From the NCBI RefSeq assembly GCF_003664255.1, contig NZ_RCCV01000001.1, positions 3,596,001 to 3,660,000 of the forward strand: a stretch of 64,000 nucleotides of DNA, in the 5' to 3' direction. Below, one piece after another: positions 8,783 through 16,904 of this stretch (position 1 is its first letter; each line of letters begins with the position of its first letter). The notes under the pieces were generated by a model, which ran no database searches, was not told the DNA's origin, and saw only the letters and a list, made by a program, of their open reading frames with translations. The stretch is from Micromonospora sp. M71_S20. Lineage in GTDB: Bacteria > Actinomycetota > Actinomycetes > Mycobacteriales > Micromonosporaceae. A program made the position numbers and the translations under genes.

Positions 8783-9451
8783 ATGCTCGGGCCGGTGACG
8801 ACCGGCCGCCCCAGCACTCCTCGCACCCACCGCCGCGTCCGCAGCCGCCGCACCCGGATCGTGCTCGTCTCCGGTGCGGTCGCGGTGGTCCTGGCCGTCG
8901 CCGTGTTCGTCGTCGCGGTGGTCGTGCCGCTGGTGCGGCCGGCGGGTCCGCGCCCGCTGTTCCAGCTTCCCGTCGCGTGCGGGGAGACGTGGCAGCTGGG
9001 CACCTATCCCGGTCACGACGACTACGACGTGGACCTGTTCCCGACCGAGGGCAAGGCGTGGGGGCGGCCGGTGCTCGCGTCCTACGCGGGGGAGGTCACC
9101 GTGGCGGGGATCAACGGGTCGCTGGGTGGCCGTACGCCCGAGGACCCGGACGGGCCGCGTGGCCGCGGCGGCGGCTACTGGGTGAAGATCGACCACGGCG
9201 GCAAGTGGGAGACGCAGTACCTGCACCTGCTCGAACCGCCGCTGGTCCGGGTCGGTCAGCGGGTCGCCCAGGGTGAGCAGATCGGGCGGGTCGGCAGCAC
9301 CGGCAACTCCGGGGCGCCGCACCTGCACTACGAGCAGCGCCGGGGCTGGGAGAAGGTCGAGGCGTACTTCGACGGGGTGCCGTCGGGCATCACCCACGAC
9401 GACACCGAGTACACGGTCAAGCGCAAGAGCAACAACTGCGTGCCCGGATGA
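8783..9451 (+). CDS. Membrane-anchored M23 (LytM-type) peptidoglycan peptidase
   Basis: 222 residues. A basic N-terminus is followed by one hydrophobic segment (about residues 31-53, IVLVSGAVAVVLAVAVFVVA), so it is anchored in or secreted across the membrane. The rest is an M23 metallopeptidase fold: HDDYDVDLFP carries the first zinc-ligand His/Asp region, the middle has the beta-sheet with YWVKIDHGG, and GAPHLHYE carries the HxH motif. M23 enzymes cut peptide cross-links in cell-wall murein. GTG 8795 is an alternative start; no clear ribosome site is seen. It is convergent with the DUF899 gene. Confidence 0.85.
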   Translation: MLGPVTTGRPSTPRTHRRVRSRRTRIVLVSGAVAVVLAVAVFVVAVVVPLVRPAGPRPLFQLPVACGETWQLGTYPGHDDYDVDLFPTEGKAWGRPVLASYAGEVTVAGINGSLGGRTPEDPDGPRGRGGGYWVKIDHGGKWETQYLHLLEPPLVRVGQRVAQGEQIGRVGSTGNSGAPHLHYEQRRGWEKVEAYFDGVPSGITHDDTEYTVKRKSNNCVPG

Positions 9452-9454
9452 CCG

Positions 9455-9471
9455 CCGCCGGTCGCCGGCGG
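9455..9471. terminator. Short hairpin between convergent genes
   Basis: Perfect 7-bp stem (9455-9461 with 9465-9471) with a TCG loop, lying between the M23 stop and the DUF899 stop. It can serve both strands. Confidence 0.55.
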
Positions 9472-9475
9472 GAGG

Positions 9476-10204
9476 TCAGTGGCTGGGGCTGCCGGCGGCG
9501 TCCGTGGCGTAGGTGTCGTGGTGGGGGAACTCGTTGACGTAGCGCTGCCTGCCCAGCGGCGTCAGGTCCAGGAAGTTGTACGTGTTCAGCAGCGGGTCGA
9601 GGCCGCGGCCGTACACGGAGTAGGTGTGCAGGATCCGGTCGCCGTCGCGGACGAAGACGCTCAGGCCGTGGCTCTCGCCCCGCAGGTGGTGGGTGAGGCC
9701 CTGCGCCGCCAGGGTCTCGGCGTCCTTGTAGTTGTATTCCACCGGGGCGACGGCCGGGTCCATGGTGACGTGGAAGTCGTAGTTGAAGTCGCTGCCGTGC
9801 GAGGAGTACCAGGGAAAGCGCCAGCCCATCCGGCTCTTGAACGCCGCGATGGTCGAGAACGGCGCGCGGGAGACCACGGCGAGCGTCGTGTCACTGGCGT
9901 GCAGATGCGTGAGGTGCCCGAAGTTGTCGACCAGCAGGGAGCAACTCGTGCACCCCTCGGCCCATTCCGGGTCGAACATGAAATGGTAGACGATCAACTG
10001 TCGTCGTCCCTCGAACATGTCGGCCAGCCGGACGGGGCCGGCGGGTCCGGCGAAGGAGTAGTCCTTCTCGATGGCGACTGCCGGCAGTTGGCGCCGGAGC
10101 GCGTTGGCCCGGTCCCGCAGGCGGGTGATTTCCTTCTCGTGGTCGAGCAGCTCCTTGCGGGCGTCGATCCACTCGTCCCGGGACACGACCTTCGGTTCAA
10201 TCAT
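9476..10204 (-). CDS. DUF899 family, thioredoxin-like protein
   Basis: 242 residues, full family length. It opens with the family's MIEPKVVSRDEWIDARKELL helix. A thioredoxin-like core follows, with LIVYHFMFDPEWAEGCTSCS, where the CxxC (CTSC) marks the would-be redox site, and later RFPWYSSHGSDFNYDFHV. The family is related to peroxiredoxins and thioredoxins, but no reaction is established. No signal peptide, so it is cytoplasmic. The ATG has GAAAGG 10 bases upstream. Confidence 0.85.
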   Translation of the reverse strand: MIEPKVVSRDEWIDARKELLDHEKEITRLRDRANALRRQLPAVAIEKDYSFAGPAGPVRLADMFEGRRQLIVYHFMFDPEWAEGCTSCSLLVDNFGHLTHLHASDTTLAVVSRAPFSTIAAFKSRMGWRFPWYSSHGSDFNYDFHVTMDPAVAPVEYNYKDAETLAAQGLTHHLRGESHGLSVFVRDGDRILHTYSVYGRGLDPLLNTYNFLDLTPLGRQRYVNEFPHHDTYATDAAGSPSH

Positions 10205-10530
10205 CGAGGACACGCCTTTCCGCTGGAGCGCCTGGCCCATTCTTGTCGGGCGGCACGTGACCACACCAGCCTCCGCCCGGTGCCTTGGGATTCCCATTCC
10301 GTACTCCGTTCCGGCGATTCCGCCGGCCGGTCGGAGACGATGTGCAGGTCGGCTGGTCCGCCCTCGACGCCCGGCCGGCCCGCGTGCCGGGAAACGGCAC
10401 CGGCGTGAGCCGGTGAAGTGCGCACTCTCGAATAAGGCCCGTGTCGCTCCTGGCGCCCGGGTTCGACGACGGGAGCCGCTCGCACCCGGCCCTCCAGCGG
10501 TCGGGGGCGACGCCTCGCCGGCCCCGGCGA
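10205..10530. other. Divergent intergenic region
   Basis: Lies between the DUF899 gene (leftward) and the hydrolase (rightward). I see no family-bearing frame and no clear operator. It must hold the DUF899 promoter. Confidence 0.4.
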
Positions 10531-10536
10531 TACGGT
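10531..10536 (+). promoter_or_regulatory. Leaderless -10 box of the hydrolase gene
   Basis: TACGGT (TAnnnT class) lies 7 bases before GTG 10544, the spacing of leaderless actinobacterial genes. It argues for 10544, not 10535, as the start. Confidence 0.5.
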
Positions 10537-10543
10537 GTGGCGC

Positions 10544-11260
10544 GTGGGCGAGTCGAACATCGGGGCGTTGCGGGCCGTCACGGTCGACGGAGTGGCCCTG
10601 GCCTATCGCGTCGCCGGCGACCCGACCGACCCACCCATGGTGCTGCTGCACGGCCTCGGCGAGGACGAACGCGACTGGCACGGCGTCCTGGCCGCGCTCG
10701 CCGCCCGGCACCGGGTGTACGCGCTGGACCTGCGCGGCCACGGCCGCAGCGACCACCCCGGCCGGTACTCGCTCGAGTCGATGCGCGACGACCTCGTCGG
10801 GTTCCTCGACGCGGTCGAGGTCGAGCGGTGCGTGGTGATCGGCCACTCCATGGGTGGGGCCGTGGCGATCCTGCTCGCCGAGGCCGCCCCGCACCGACTG
10901 ACCCATCTGATCCTGGAGGACGTGGCGGCACCCCGACCCGGCGCCCTCGAACGGCCGCCCCTGCCCCCGCCGGACACGCCCACGCCGTTCGACTTCGCCG
11001 CCGTCAACGCCATCCGCGCCCAGCTCAACGACCCCGACCCGGCCTGGTGGGACCGTACCGACGCCGTCGACGTGCCGACCCTGGTGGTCGGCGGCGGCCC
11101 GGGCAGCCCCATCCCGCAGCACCTGCTCGCCGAGATGGTCGACCGGATGCCCGACGCCACCCTCGTCACGATCCCGGCCGGGCACGACGTGCACGCCGGC
11201 CGGCCGGCGGAGTTCCTGGCCGCGGTCGACGGCTTCCTCGTCGCCCGCGCCCGGCACTGA
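10544..11260 (+). CDS. Alpha/beta-fold hydrolase
   Basis: 238 residues. The fold is clear: oxyanion HGLGEDERDW, the LDLRGHGRSD turn, and the nucleophile elbow GHSMGG with Ser102. The histidine is in AGHDVHAG near the end. After strand 7 (TLVVGGGPGSP) the usual Asp is absent, so the acid may be donated from another strand or the catalytic triad may be incomplete. Possible roles include esterase, lactonase or haloperoxidase-like; the sequence does not decide. Likely translated from a leaderless mRNA. Confidence 0.8.
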   Translation: MGESNIGALRAVTVDGVALAYRVAGDPTDPPMVLLHGLGEDERDWHGVLAALAARHRVYALDLRGHGRSDHPGRYSLESMRDDLVGFLDAVEVERCVVIGHSMGGAVAILLAEAAPHRLTHLILEDVAAPRPGALERPPLPPPDTPTPFDFAAVNAIRAQLNDPDPAWWDRTDAVDVPTLVVGGGPGSPIPQHLLAEMVDRMPDATLVTIPAGHDVHAGRPAEFLAAVDGFLVARARH

Positions 11261-11389
11261 ACCGCCCGACCCGGGGCGCCCGACCGCCCGGGCCGCAGCC
11301 GGCGAGCCGTCCGGCGCTGCCGCGCCGGACCGTCACGGGAGACCGCACTAGTCTTGCCCGGCGGGTCCGGGTCGAAGGGGGCAGGTCAG

Positions 11390-12166
11390 ATGGGGGAGCG
11401 GTCGGTACGGGAGGCCGCGGCGCTGTTGGCGCAGGCTCGGCGCGTCGTGGTCTTCACCGGCGCGGGCGTCTCCGCGGAGAGCGGTGTGCCGACCTTCCGT
11501 GACGCCCTCACCGGCCTGTGGCGCAGCTTCGACGCGCAGCGGCTCGCCACGCCGGAGGCCTTCGACGACGATCCCGCGCTGGTCTGGGGCTGGTACGAGT
11601 GGCGACGCGCCACCGTGCGGCGGGCCCACCCGAACGCGGGTCACGTGGCCGTGGCCGCGATCGAGGCACGCGTCCCCGGCACGGTCGTCGTCACGCAGAA
11701 CGTCGACGACCTGCACGAGCGCGCCGGCTCGGTCGCGCCGATCCACCTGCACGGCAGCCTCTTCGCGCCACGCTGCTCGGCCTGCGCCCGTCCGACGCCG
11801 GTGCCGGACGAGGCCGCGGAGGAGCCGGGTGAGGGCCGGCGCATGCCCCCGCCCCGGTGCGCGCGCTGCGCGGGCCCCGTCCGACCCGGGGTGGTGTGGT
11901 TCGGTGAGGCGTTGCCGACCGCCGCGTTGGAGGCCGCCGTGGAGGCGGCGTCCACGTGCGACCTGTTCGTGACCGTGGGCACCTCGGGCCTGGTGTATCC
12001 CGCCGCCGAGATCCCGCAGGTGGCCGCCCGCTTCGGCGCCACCGTGCTTCAGGTCAACCCGCAGGAGACGCCCCTGGACGCCGTGGCGGACGTGAACCTG
12101 CGCGGCCCGGCCGCCCAGGTGCTTCCCGCCCTCGTGCACGCCGCCTGGGGCGCCGAGCCGGCGTGA
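11390..12166 (+). CDS. NAD-dependent protein deacylase, sirtuin class III
   Basis: 258 residues. The sirtuin marks are complete: GAGVSAESG (24-32), QNVDD (103-107), catalytic H121 in HLHGS, zinc cysteines C129/C132 and C157/C160, and GTSGLVYPAA. Y69 and R72 (WYEWR) form the Y-x-x-R pair that, in CobB and SIRT5, binds acidic acyl groups, so succinyl- or malonyl-lysine removal is predicted along with deacetylation. The ATG is preceded by AAGGGGGCAGG. It is convergent with the Sel1-repeat gene. Likely target is acyl-lysine on metabolic enzymes. Confidence 0.9.
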   Translation: MGERSVREAAALLAQARRVVVFTGAGVSAESGVPTFRDALTGLWRSFDAQRLATPEAFDDDPALVWGWYEWRRATVRRAHPNAGHVAVAAIEARVPGTVVVTQNVDDLHERAGSVAPIHLHGSLFAPRCSACARPTPVPDEAAEEPGEGRRMPPPRCARCAGPVRPGVVWFGEALPTAALEAAVEAASTCDLFVTVGTSGLVYPAAEIPQVAARFGATVLQVNPQETPLDAVADVNLRGPAAQVLPALVHAAWGAEPA

Positions 12167-12218
12167 CGACGCGCGGGAGCGTCCGGTGCGGCAGACCGAC
12201 CGGCCGGCGCCCGCCGGG

Positions 12219-13169
12219 TCAGGAGGGCCGGCGCATCCCGAGCTGGTCCAGCCAGCCGTCCACGTCGAATCCCTGGGCCTCGGCCCGGTCGAGCCACTCG
12301 GCGGCGCGGGCCGGATCGGTGGGCACGCCGGAGCCGAGCAGATACATCACCCCGAGGGTGGCCGTGGCCCGCGGGTTCCCGGCGTTCGCCGCCCGCTCGT
12401 ACCAACTGGCGGCGACGGCCTCGTCCCGGGGGAACCCCCGCCCGCTGGCGTACATGGCCGCGACGTTGTACAGGGCGCGGGGGTGCTCGCGCTCGGCGGC
12501 GCGCAGCAGCCACTGCCGGGCCGCCGCCTCGTCGCGCGCCACCATGTCCCCGGTGTCGTGCAGCACGTGCAGCTCGAACATCGCGTCGGCGTTGCCGGCC
12601 TCGGCGGCCTGCCGGTGGTACGCGACCGCCGCCTCGCCCTCGCCCAGCAGGTAGTGCACGATGCCGGACCAGTAGCGCGCCTCCCCGGTCGGGTCGTCGG
12701 CGCGCAGCGGCTCCAGCAACGTCAGCGCGTACCGCCCGACCCGGTCCACGGCCTCCCGGCCGACGGCGGCGAACAGGTACGCGCCCTGGCGGTTGCCGTG
12801 CCCGGCGGCCTCGGCGAAGCAGCGCAGGGCCGCGTCCAGGACATCGTTCCCGCTGGTGGGGAACGGGTGCGGCGACGGCCACGCCGGCGGCTGCGCGACC
12901 GGCAGGTCGAGCAGCCGGCGTCCCAGAGACACCCACACGTCGGTCCGACCGGCCCGCGCGGCGGCCAGGTAGCCCCGGAGCAGCACCTCGTACGCCTGGA
13001 CCGGCAGGATCCCGATCATCACGTCCCCGCGGACGATCCGGCCGTCGATCTCCCGGCACAGCCCTTCGAGGTACGCGGCGTCGAGCGGGTCGGCGGCCGT
13101 CACCCGCGCGGCCTCGGCGAGCAACTCGTCACCGGGGGCGGACGGGGCGGTGGCAGGGGTCAAGGTCAC
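12219..13169 (-). CDS. Sel1/TPR-type repeat protein
   Basis: 316 residues, soluble. The C-terminal half has three or four Sel1-like repeats of about 36 residues (NADAMFELHVLHDTGDMVAR, then ALYNVAAMYASGRGFPRDEA, then ATLGVMYLLGSGVPTDPARA). These helical repeats usually bind partner proteins. The N-terminal half is helical without a known domain. The GTG start at 13169 has a -10 TAGGGT 6 bases before it, so the gene looks leaderless. Confidence 0.8.
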   Translation of the reverse strand: MTLTPATAPSAPGDELLAEAARVTAADPLDAAYLEGLCREIDGRIVRGDVMIGILPVQAYEVLLRGYLAAARAGRTDVWVSLGRRLLDLPVAQPPAWPSPHPFPTSGNDVLDAALRCFAEAAGHGNRQGAYLFAAVGREAVDRVGRYALTLLEPLRADDPTGEARYWSGIVHYLLGEGEAAVAYHRQAAEAGNADAMFELHVLHDTGDMVARDEAAARQWLLRAAEREHPRALYNVAAMYASGRGFPRDEAVAASWYERAANAGNPRATATLGVMYLLGSGVPTDPARAAEWLDRAEAQGFDVDGWLDQLGMRRPS

Positions 13170-13191
13170 GCCGACACCCTACTGTCGGCGT
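13168..13191 (-). promoter_or_regulatory. Inverted repeat over the promoter and start of the Sel1-repeat gene
   Basis: Arms ACGCCGACA (13168-13176) and TGTCGGCGT (13183-13191), with 6 bases between, are perfect. On the minus strand the repeat contains the TAGGGT -10 (13181-13176) and reaches the GTG start. It could be an operator or a 5' hairpin. Confidence 0.5.
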
Positions 13192-13369
13192 CCACGCGTC
13201 CGCCGCACCCGTCCCGGGTGCCGGCCCGGGCGGGATCTGTCACACAACCGTCATCGGCCCGAAGCATGACCGCGCATCCCGGCCGGCAGGTTGTGGCTGA
13301 ACGCGAGCGCACGCCCGCGCGGGCGGCGGCGACGCCGCACGGACGCGGTGGAAGGAGGGGACCGCCACG

Positions 13370-13951
13370 ATGAGCGTCGTCCGGGGTGACGAGCACACGA
13401 CACTGGTCTGCGACGTCTGCGGTGAGACGGTCGTCGAGGCGGCGGGCGATCCGACCGGCGTGGTCTGGGAGCTGGTGTCCGACCACGACTGGACCGGCTC
13501 GCCCCTCGCCGACGGTCCGCACCGCTGCGCCCACTGCACCCTGCTGGCGGGTCCCGGTGACGCGACCACGGCCGGCCCGGGCGGGATCCTCGGCATCGAC
13601 CATCGCGGGGACGCGACCGTCATCACCTGCGCGGGGGACATCGACGTCGAGGGCGCGGGCACCCTGCGGGCGGCCCTGCAGCACGCCGCCGACATGGGCG
13701 GACACGTCGTCGTCGACCTGACCAACGTCCGCCTGATCGACTCCACCGGGCTGGGGCTGCTCGTCGGCGCCCACCGGGACTGCGCCGCACGGGGCGCCAC
13801 GCTGAGCCTCGCCGCGCCGTCGCCGTTCCTGCGGACCGTCCTGCGGACCCTGCGCCTGGACGAGGTGCTCCCGGCGTACGACAGCCGCGCCGAAGCGGTC
13901 GCCCGGGTGACGGGCGCCGGGACGGACGCGCCGCCCGGACGCCTGCGCTGA
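13370..13951 (+). CDS. STAS-domain (anti-anti-sigma type) protein with N-terminal Cys-pair module
   Basis: 193 residues. The C-terminal STAS domain (about 70-180) has the usual order: VITCAGDIDVEGA, VVVDLTNVRLIDSTGLGLL and the closing helix. S125 in DSTGLG is at the phosphorylation site used by SpoIIAA-type anti-sigma antagonists. The first 60 residues carry CDVC (14, 17) and CAHC (53, 56), a likely zinc site that is not part of a standard STAS antagonist. No kinase or sigma gene adjoins. The start is set by AAGGAGGGG before ATG 13370. Role in partner-switch signalling is inferred. Confidence 0.82.
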   Translation: MSVVRGDEHTTLVCDVCGETVVEAAGDPTGVVWELVSDHDWTGSPLADGPHRCAHCTLLAGPGDATTAGPGGILGIDHRGDATVITCAGDIDVEGAGTLRAALQHAADMGGHVVVDLTNVRLIDSTGLGLLVGAHRDCAARGATLSLAAPSPFLRTVLRTLRLDEVLPAYDSRAEAVARVTGAGTDAPPGRLR

Positions 13952-14001
13952 ATCCGGCTGACGGACGTGGCCCACCTGTTGATGCCCGTCCCGTGGCAGG
14001 C

Positions 14002-14017
14002 ATGTTATCGCTGACAT
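14002..14017. promoter_or_regulatory. Arabinose-regulon operator 1 (far upstream of araB)
   Basis: ATGTTATCGCTGACAT differs at one base from the operator at 28453. It lies 432 bases before araB with no gene in between. Confidence 0.65.
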
Positions 14018-14179
14018 CGCCGCCCACGAACTACCTTCCCCGGGCTGTGGCACCGTGTCGCGGCTCGGCGCGTTCGGCTCTCATGGATCCGTGAGGGTCC
14101 CAGGTCACCGCGCTACCGATTGGGGTCCGCCTCCTTGCGGGCGGCCGCCCTCGGCTTGTTGCTGCGGCCGAAGGCCCTC

Positions 14180-14195
14180 ATGTTGTCGTTAACAG
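14180..14195. promoter_or_regulatory. Arabinose-regulon operator 2
   Basis: ATGTTGTCGTTAACAG, a 16-mer with the same half-sites. On the minus strand it abuts an ATG (14181) that opens only a 22-codon frame ending at 14113; that frame has no known match and may be the stub of a lost divergent gene. Confidence 0.6.
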
Positions 14196-14377
14196 TATCG
14201 GGCCCCGACGTCAGGCGGTGGTGGCCGGGCGGCGGCCCGGCGACGCGTGCGGTCGGCCGCCCGTTGGGCGGTCGGGCCGCGCGGTCGCCGTTCCCGTGGT
14301 GACCGGCGCGGTGTCCCCTGCGCGGGACCGGACGCCCTGTTGATCCCTCCGTTACGGAGCTGTTGCCGATGGACACC

Positions 14378-14406
14378 TTGACGGCGCTATATGTGAGCGT
14401 TAACAC
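14378..14406 (+). promoter_or_regulatory. araB promoter with overlapping operator 3
   Basis: ATGTGAGCGTTAACAC (14391-14406) is the third operator copy. It overlaps the likely -10 (TATATG, 14388-14393, or TAACAC, 14401-14406); TTGACG (14378-14383) is the candidate -35. A repressor here would block transcription of the whole ara operon. The 481-base region before araB holds no other gene. Confidence 0.65.
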
Positions 14407-14433
14407 TAGCCCCGTCGTCGATCGGAGGTGGGC

Positions 14434-16119
14434 ATGAGCAGTGTGGACGGTAGCGGGGAGCGGTACGTGGTCGGAGTGGACTACGGCACCCTCTCCGGGC
14501 GGGCCCTGGTGGTCAGGGTCCGTGACGGCGCGGAACTCGGGACCGCGGTGCACGAGTACCGCCACGGCGTCATCGAGTCCGCGCTCCCCGACGGCGGTCC
14601 CGCCTTGCCCCCGGACTGGGCCCTGCAGGACCCGCAGGACTACCGCGACGTCCTGCGGCACGCCGTCCCCGCCGCCGTGGCCGACGCCGGGGTGGATCCG
14701 TCGCTGGTCATCGGGATCGGCACCGACTTCACCGCCTGCACCGTCCTGCCGACGCTCGCCGACGGCACCCCGCTGTGCGAGATCCCGGAGCTGCGCCACC
14801 GGCCGCACGCGTGGGTGAAGCTGTGGAAGCACCACGCCGCCCAGTCGCACGCCGACCGGATCAACGCGCTGGCCCATGAGCGGGGCGAGCCGTGGATCGG
14901 CCGCTACGGAGGCAAGATCTCCGCCGAGTGGCAGTTCGCCAAGGGGCTGCAGATCCTGGAGGAGGACCCGGAGATCTACCGGCGCGCCGAGCGTTTCATC
15001 GAGGCGGCCGACTGGATCGTCTGGCAGCTCAGCGGCGAGGAGACCCGCAACGTCTGCACCGCGGGCTACAAGGGCATCCGGCAGGACGGTCGCTACCCGT
15101 CGGCGGAATACCTCGGCGCGCTCAACCCGGGCCTGGTCGACTTCGTGACCAAGCTGGACGGTCCGCTGCTGCCCCTGGGCGGCCCGGCCGGCACCCTCAG
15201 CGCCCGCGCCGCCGCCTGGACCGGGCTGCCGGCGGGCATCGCCGTCGCGGTCGGCAACGTCGACGCGCACGTCACCGCTGCCGCCGCCCAGGCGCTGGAG
15301 CCCGGCCGGCTGGTGGCCATCATGGGCACGTCCACCTGCCACGTCCTCAACGGCACTCACCCGGCCGAGGTGCCGGGCATGTGTGGCGTCGTCGACGGCG
15401 GCATCAGCGCCGGCGCCTGGGGCTACGAGGCCGGCCAGAGCGGGGTGGGTGACATCTTCGGCTGGTTCGTCAGGCACGCCGCCCCGGCCGGATCCGACTC
15501 GCACGAGCGGCTTACCGAGTTGGCCGCCGCCCAGCCGGTCGGCGCCCACGGCCTGGTGGCGCTGGACTGGTGGAACGGCAACCGATCGCTTCTGGTCAAC
15601 CACGACCTCAGCGGTCTGATCGTGGGGCTGACGCTGGCCACCCGACCGCAGGACGTCTACCGGGCGCTGTTGGAGTCCACGGCGTACGGGACCCGGATGA
15701 TCGTCGAGGCCTTCGTCTCGGCCGGGGTGCCGGTGACCGACCTCGTCGCCGCCGGTGGTCTCACCTCGAACCGGCTGCTGATGCAGATCTACGCCGACGT
15801 CATGAACCGCCCGCTGAGCGTCATCGGCTCCGCCCAGGGCCCGGCACTGGGCTCGGCGATCCACGCGGCCGTCGCCGCCGGGGCGTATCCCACGGTCCGC
15901 GAGGCGTCGGCGGCGATGGGCCGGGTCGACGAGGGCGTCTACCGGCCGGACCCGCGGAACGTGCGGGTGTACGACGCCCTCTACGCCGAGTACCGCGCGC
16001 TGCACGACCACTTCGGCCGCGGCGCCGACGACGTGATGCTCCGCCTGCGGGCGATCCGGAACGCGGCCGTCGACGCGGCCGCGGCACAGACCGACTCGGT
16101 TCTGGAGGTGGTCGGATGA
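14434..16119 (+). CDS. araB: L-ribulokinase
   Basis: 561 residues, the usual AraB length. It phosphorylates L-ribulose to L-ribulose 5-phosphate, step two of L-arabinose breakdown. FGGY-kinase marks: the N-terminal GVDYGTLSGRALVV loop, GIGTDFTACT, the AraB-typical GYKGI..., IMGTSTCH, and the C-terminal VAAGGLTSNRLLMQI. ATG 14434 follows GGAGG (14424-14428). It is the first gene of the ara operon; its stop overlaps the araD start (ATGA). Confidence 0.95.
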   Translation: MSSVDGSGERYVVGVDYGTLSGRALVVRVRDGAELGTAVHEYRHGVIESALPDGGPALPPDWALQDPQDYRDVLRHAVPAAVADAGVDPSLVIGIGTDFTACTVLPTLADGTPLCEIPELRHRPHAWVKLWKHHAAQSHADRINALAHERGEPWIGRYGGKISAEWQFAKGLQILEEDPEIYRRAERFIEAADWIVWQLSGEETRNVCTAGYKGIRQDGRYPSAEYLGALNPGLVDFVTKLDGPLLPLGGPAGTLSARAAAWTGLPAGIAVAVGNVDAHVTAAAAQALEPGRLVAIMGTSTCHVLNGTHPAEVPGMCGVVDGGISAGAWGYEAGQSGVGDIFGWFVRHAAPAGSDSHERLTELAAAQPVGAHGLVALDWWNGNRSLLVNHDLSGLIVGLTLATRPQDVYRALLESTAYGTRMIVEAFVSAGVPVTDLVAAGGLTSNRLLMQIYADVMNRPLSVIGSAQGPALGSAIHAAVAAGAYPTVREASAAMGRVDEGVYRPDPRNVRVYDALYAEYRALHDHFGRGADDVMLRLRAIRNAAVDAAAAQTDSVLEVVG

Positions 16120-16799
16120 ACAGCGAGGTGGCCCGGCAGGTGCGCGCGCTGCGGGAGACCGTTGCCCGCCTGCACGGTGAGCTGACCCGCTACCAGTTGG
16201 TGGCGTGGACCTCCGGCAACGTCTCGGCGCGGGTTCCCGGTCAGGACCTTCTGGTGATCAAACCCAGCGGCGTCGACTACGACGACCTGACGGCGGACAC
16301 CATGGTCGTCTGCGACCTGAACGGGACCGTCGTCGACGGAGGCGGTGCCCCGTCCAGCGACACTGCGGCGCACGCCTACGTCTACCGCGCCATGCCCGAG
16401 GTCGGCGGCGTCGTGCACACGCACAGCAGCTACGCCACCGCCTGGGCGGCCCGGGGCGAGGCGATCCCGTGCTGGCTGACCGCCCAGGCCGACGAGTTCG
16501 GCGGGGAGATCCCGGTGGGGCCGTTCGCGCTGATCGGCGGCGACGACATCGGCAAGGGGATCGTCAGCACCCTGTCCGGGCACCGCTCACCCGCGGTGCT
16601 CATGCGCAACCACGGGGTCTTCACGATCGGCAGGGACGCCCGGGCGGCGGTGAAGGCGGCGGTGATGTGCGAGGACGTCGCCCGCACCGCCCACCTGGCG
16701 CGCGCGGTCGGGCACCCGCTGCGGATCGCCCAGCCCGACATCGACTCGCTGCACGACCGGTACCAGAACGCCTACGGCCAACGGCCGGTCACCGGCTGA
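16116..16799 (+). CDS. araD: L-ribulose-5-phosphate 4-epimerase
   Basis: 227 residues, class II aldolase/adducin family. It converts L-ribulose 5-phosphate to D-xylulose 5-phosphate, feeding the pentose phosphate pathway. Zinc ligands are in place: H101 and H103 (VVHTHSSYA) and H166 (MRNHGVF). SGNVSAR and PSSDT form the phosphate-binding region. It overlaps araB by 4 bases, so the two are coupled. AraB, AraD and AraA together make a full arabinose pathway. Confidence 0.95.
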   Translation: MNSEVARQVRALRETVARLHGELTRYQLVAWTSGNVSARVPGQDLLVIKPSGVDYDDLTADTMVVCDLNGTVVDGGGAPSSDTAAHAYVYRAMPEVGGVVHTHSSYATAWAARGEAIPCWLTAQADEFGGEIPVGPFALIGGDDIGKGIVSTLSGHRSPAVLMRNHGVFTIGRDARAAVKAAVMCEDVARTAHLARAVGHPLRIAQPDIDSLHDRYQNAYGQRPVTG

Positions 16800-16904
16800 C
16801 GAACCTCCTGACCGGCACGACTCCTTCTCGCACCGACACACGCCGTCACCCCCGGGCGCGCGCCCGCAGGCAAGCGCCCGGCTCACCCACCCCGAGGAGA
16901 ACCG

